Positions 52,682 through 52,859 of a DNA stretch of 52,859 nucleotides are shown piece after piece. A program made the translations under genes and the position numbers. The notes under the pieces are model-generated. The model did not search any database, had not been told where the DNA came from, and worked only from the letters and a program-made list of their open reading frames with translations. Position 1 is the stretch's first letter, and every line of letters begins with the position of its first letter. Origin of the DNA: Phosphitispora fastidiosa (GTDB lineage Bacteria > Bacillota > Thermincolia > Thermincolales > UBA2595). Location: NCBI RefSeq assembly GCF_019008365.1, contig NZ_JAHHUL010000024.1, forward strand, positions 1-52,859. The letters run 5' to 3'.

Positions 52682-52859
52682 TTATAATTCCATAAAAAAA
52701 CATAAATACCTTCTAGAGGAAGCGCGAAAATATATAATATTTAATGGTAAATAAAATTGTTGTAAGTGACGGTGAACATCACCTAACATTTTAGCCGTGT
52801 TTCCGCAGTTGAGCATGCAAAAACACCGGCTAAGCACTGGCCCTACCGGCGTTAAGTCA
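52682..52859. other. Non-coding end of the window
   Basis: AT-rich DNA, probably the promoter region of the minus-strand pair, followed by GC-richer sequence from 52785. AGCCGTGTTT and AAACACCGGCT (about 52793-52831) form an imperfect hairpin, and CCGGCT/CCGGCG words recur. Nothing can be assigned. Confidence 0.4.

Noticed and set aside
52785-52859. attC-like or intron-like element at the window end
   Set aside because: Pairing is imperfect, no integrase or conserved core is visible, and the sequence runs off the window.
1-52859. tRNA, rRNA genes or CRISPR arrays
   Set aside because: No tRNA-like cloverleaf with the TTCGA arm, no rRNA sequence and no regular repeat-spacer array was seen on either strand.

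Overview
The window looks like the chromosome of a Gram-positive, probably anaerobic, member of the Clostridia, most like the Desulfotomaculum/Peptococcaceae group. The reasons are strong GGAGG-type ribosome sites with frequent TTG and GTG starts, a single-chain PurL, a Fe-S type PurF with a propeptide, a short HisG that needs HisZ, a TrpR-like YerC regulator, a ykkC-family (PRPP-type) riboswitch, DUF421/DUF4363 and TauE/DUF1634 pairs, and many group II intron and IS remnants. No search was run; all family calls come from reading motifs.

Layout. 1-2141: the 3' end of a group II intron, split by an IS1634-family element. 2289-5455: a small soluble chemoreceptor-like protein, an HD-domain protein, an O6-methylguanine-DNA methyltransferase and a membrane-anchored protein. 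5576-9900: a MoxR ATPase / DUF58 / transglutaminase operon. 9969-12096: hpt and guaA. 12218-15892: small membrane proteins, two DUF421 (YetF-like) proteins, a Cys-rich copper-storage-like protein and a 57-aa DUF2512-like remnant. 15905-33090: the purine region. A LysR gene diverges from purL, followed by a cation/proton antiporter, then a promoter, a PRPP-type riboswitch, a purine permease and purE-B-C-F-M-N-H-D. 33406-42141: yerC, hisZ and hisG-D-C-B-H-A-F-IE, with matching palindromes at both his promoters. 42268-46883: a SHOCT protein, a convergent kinase-like/nuclease-like fusion paired with a degenerate HPRT, an HD-GYP protein and a TauE/DUF1634 pair. 46950-51030: a graveyard of mobile DNA (integrase/IS3 chimera, broken intron reverse transcriptase, a cloverleaf palindrome, an IS110 element). 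51280-52615: two secreted proteins on the minus strand.

How it fits together. Salvage (hpt, guaA, permease) and de novo purine genes lie close together, and PRPP, sensed by the riboswitch, is also the substrate of PurF, HisG and HPRT. Two features stand out. First, two ~320-bp nested-palindrome elements sit between genes of the pur operon, in the same orientation, with compensatory changes in their stems. Second, a two-gene unit pairs a kinase-like/PD-(D/E)XK-like fusion with an HPRT homologue that has lost its catalytic Asp, its Ser-Tyr loop pair and its base-contacting Lys. PurH is also unusual: it has only the IMP cyclohydrolase half, so the AICAR formyltransferase must be encoded elsewhere.
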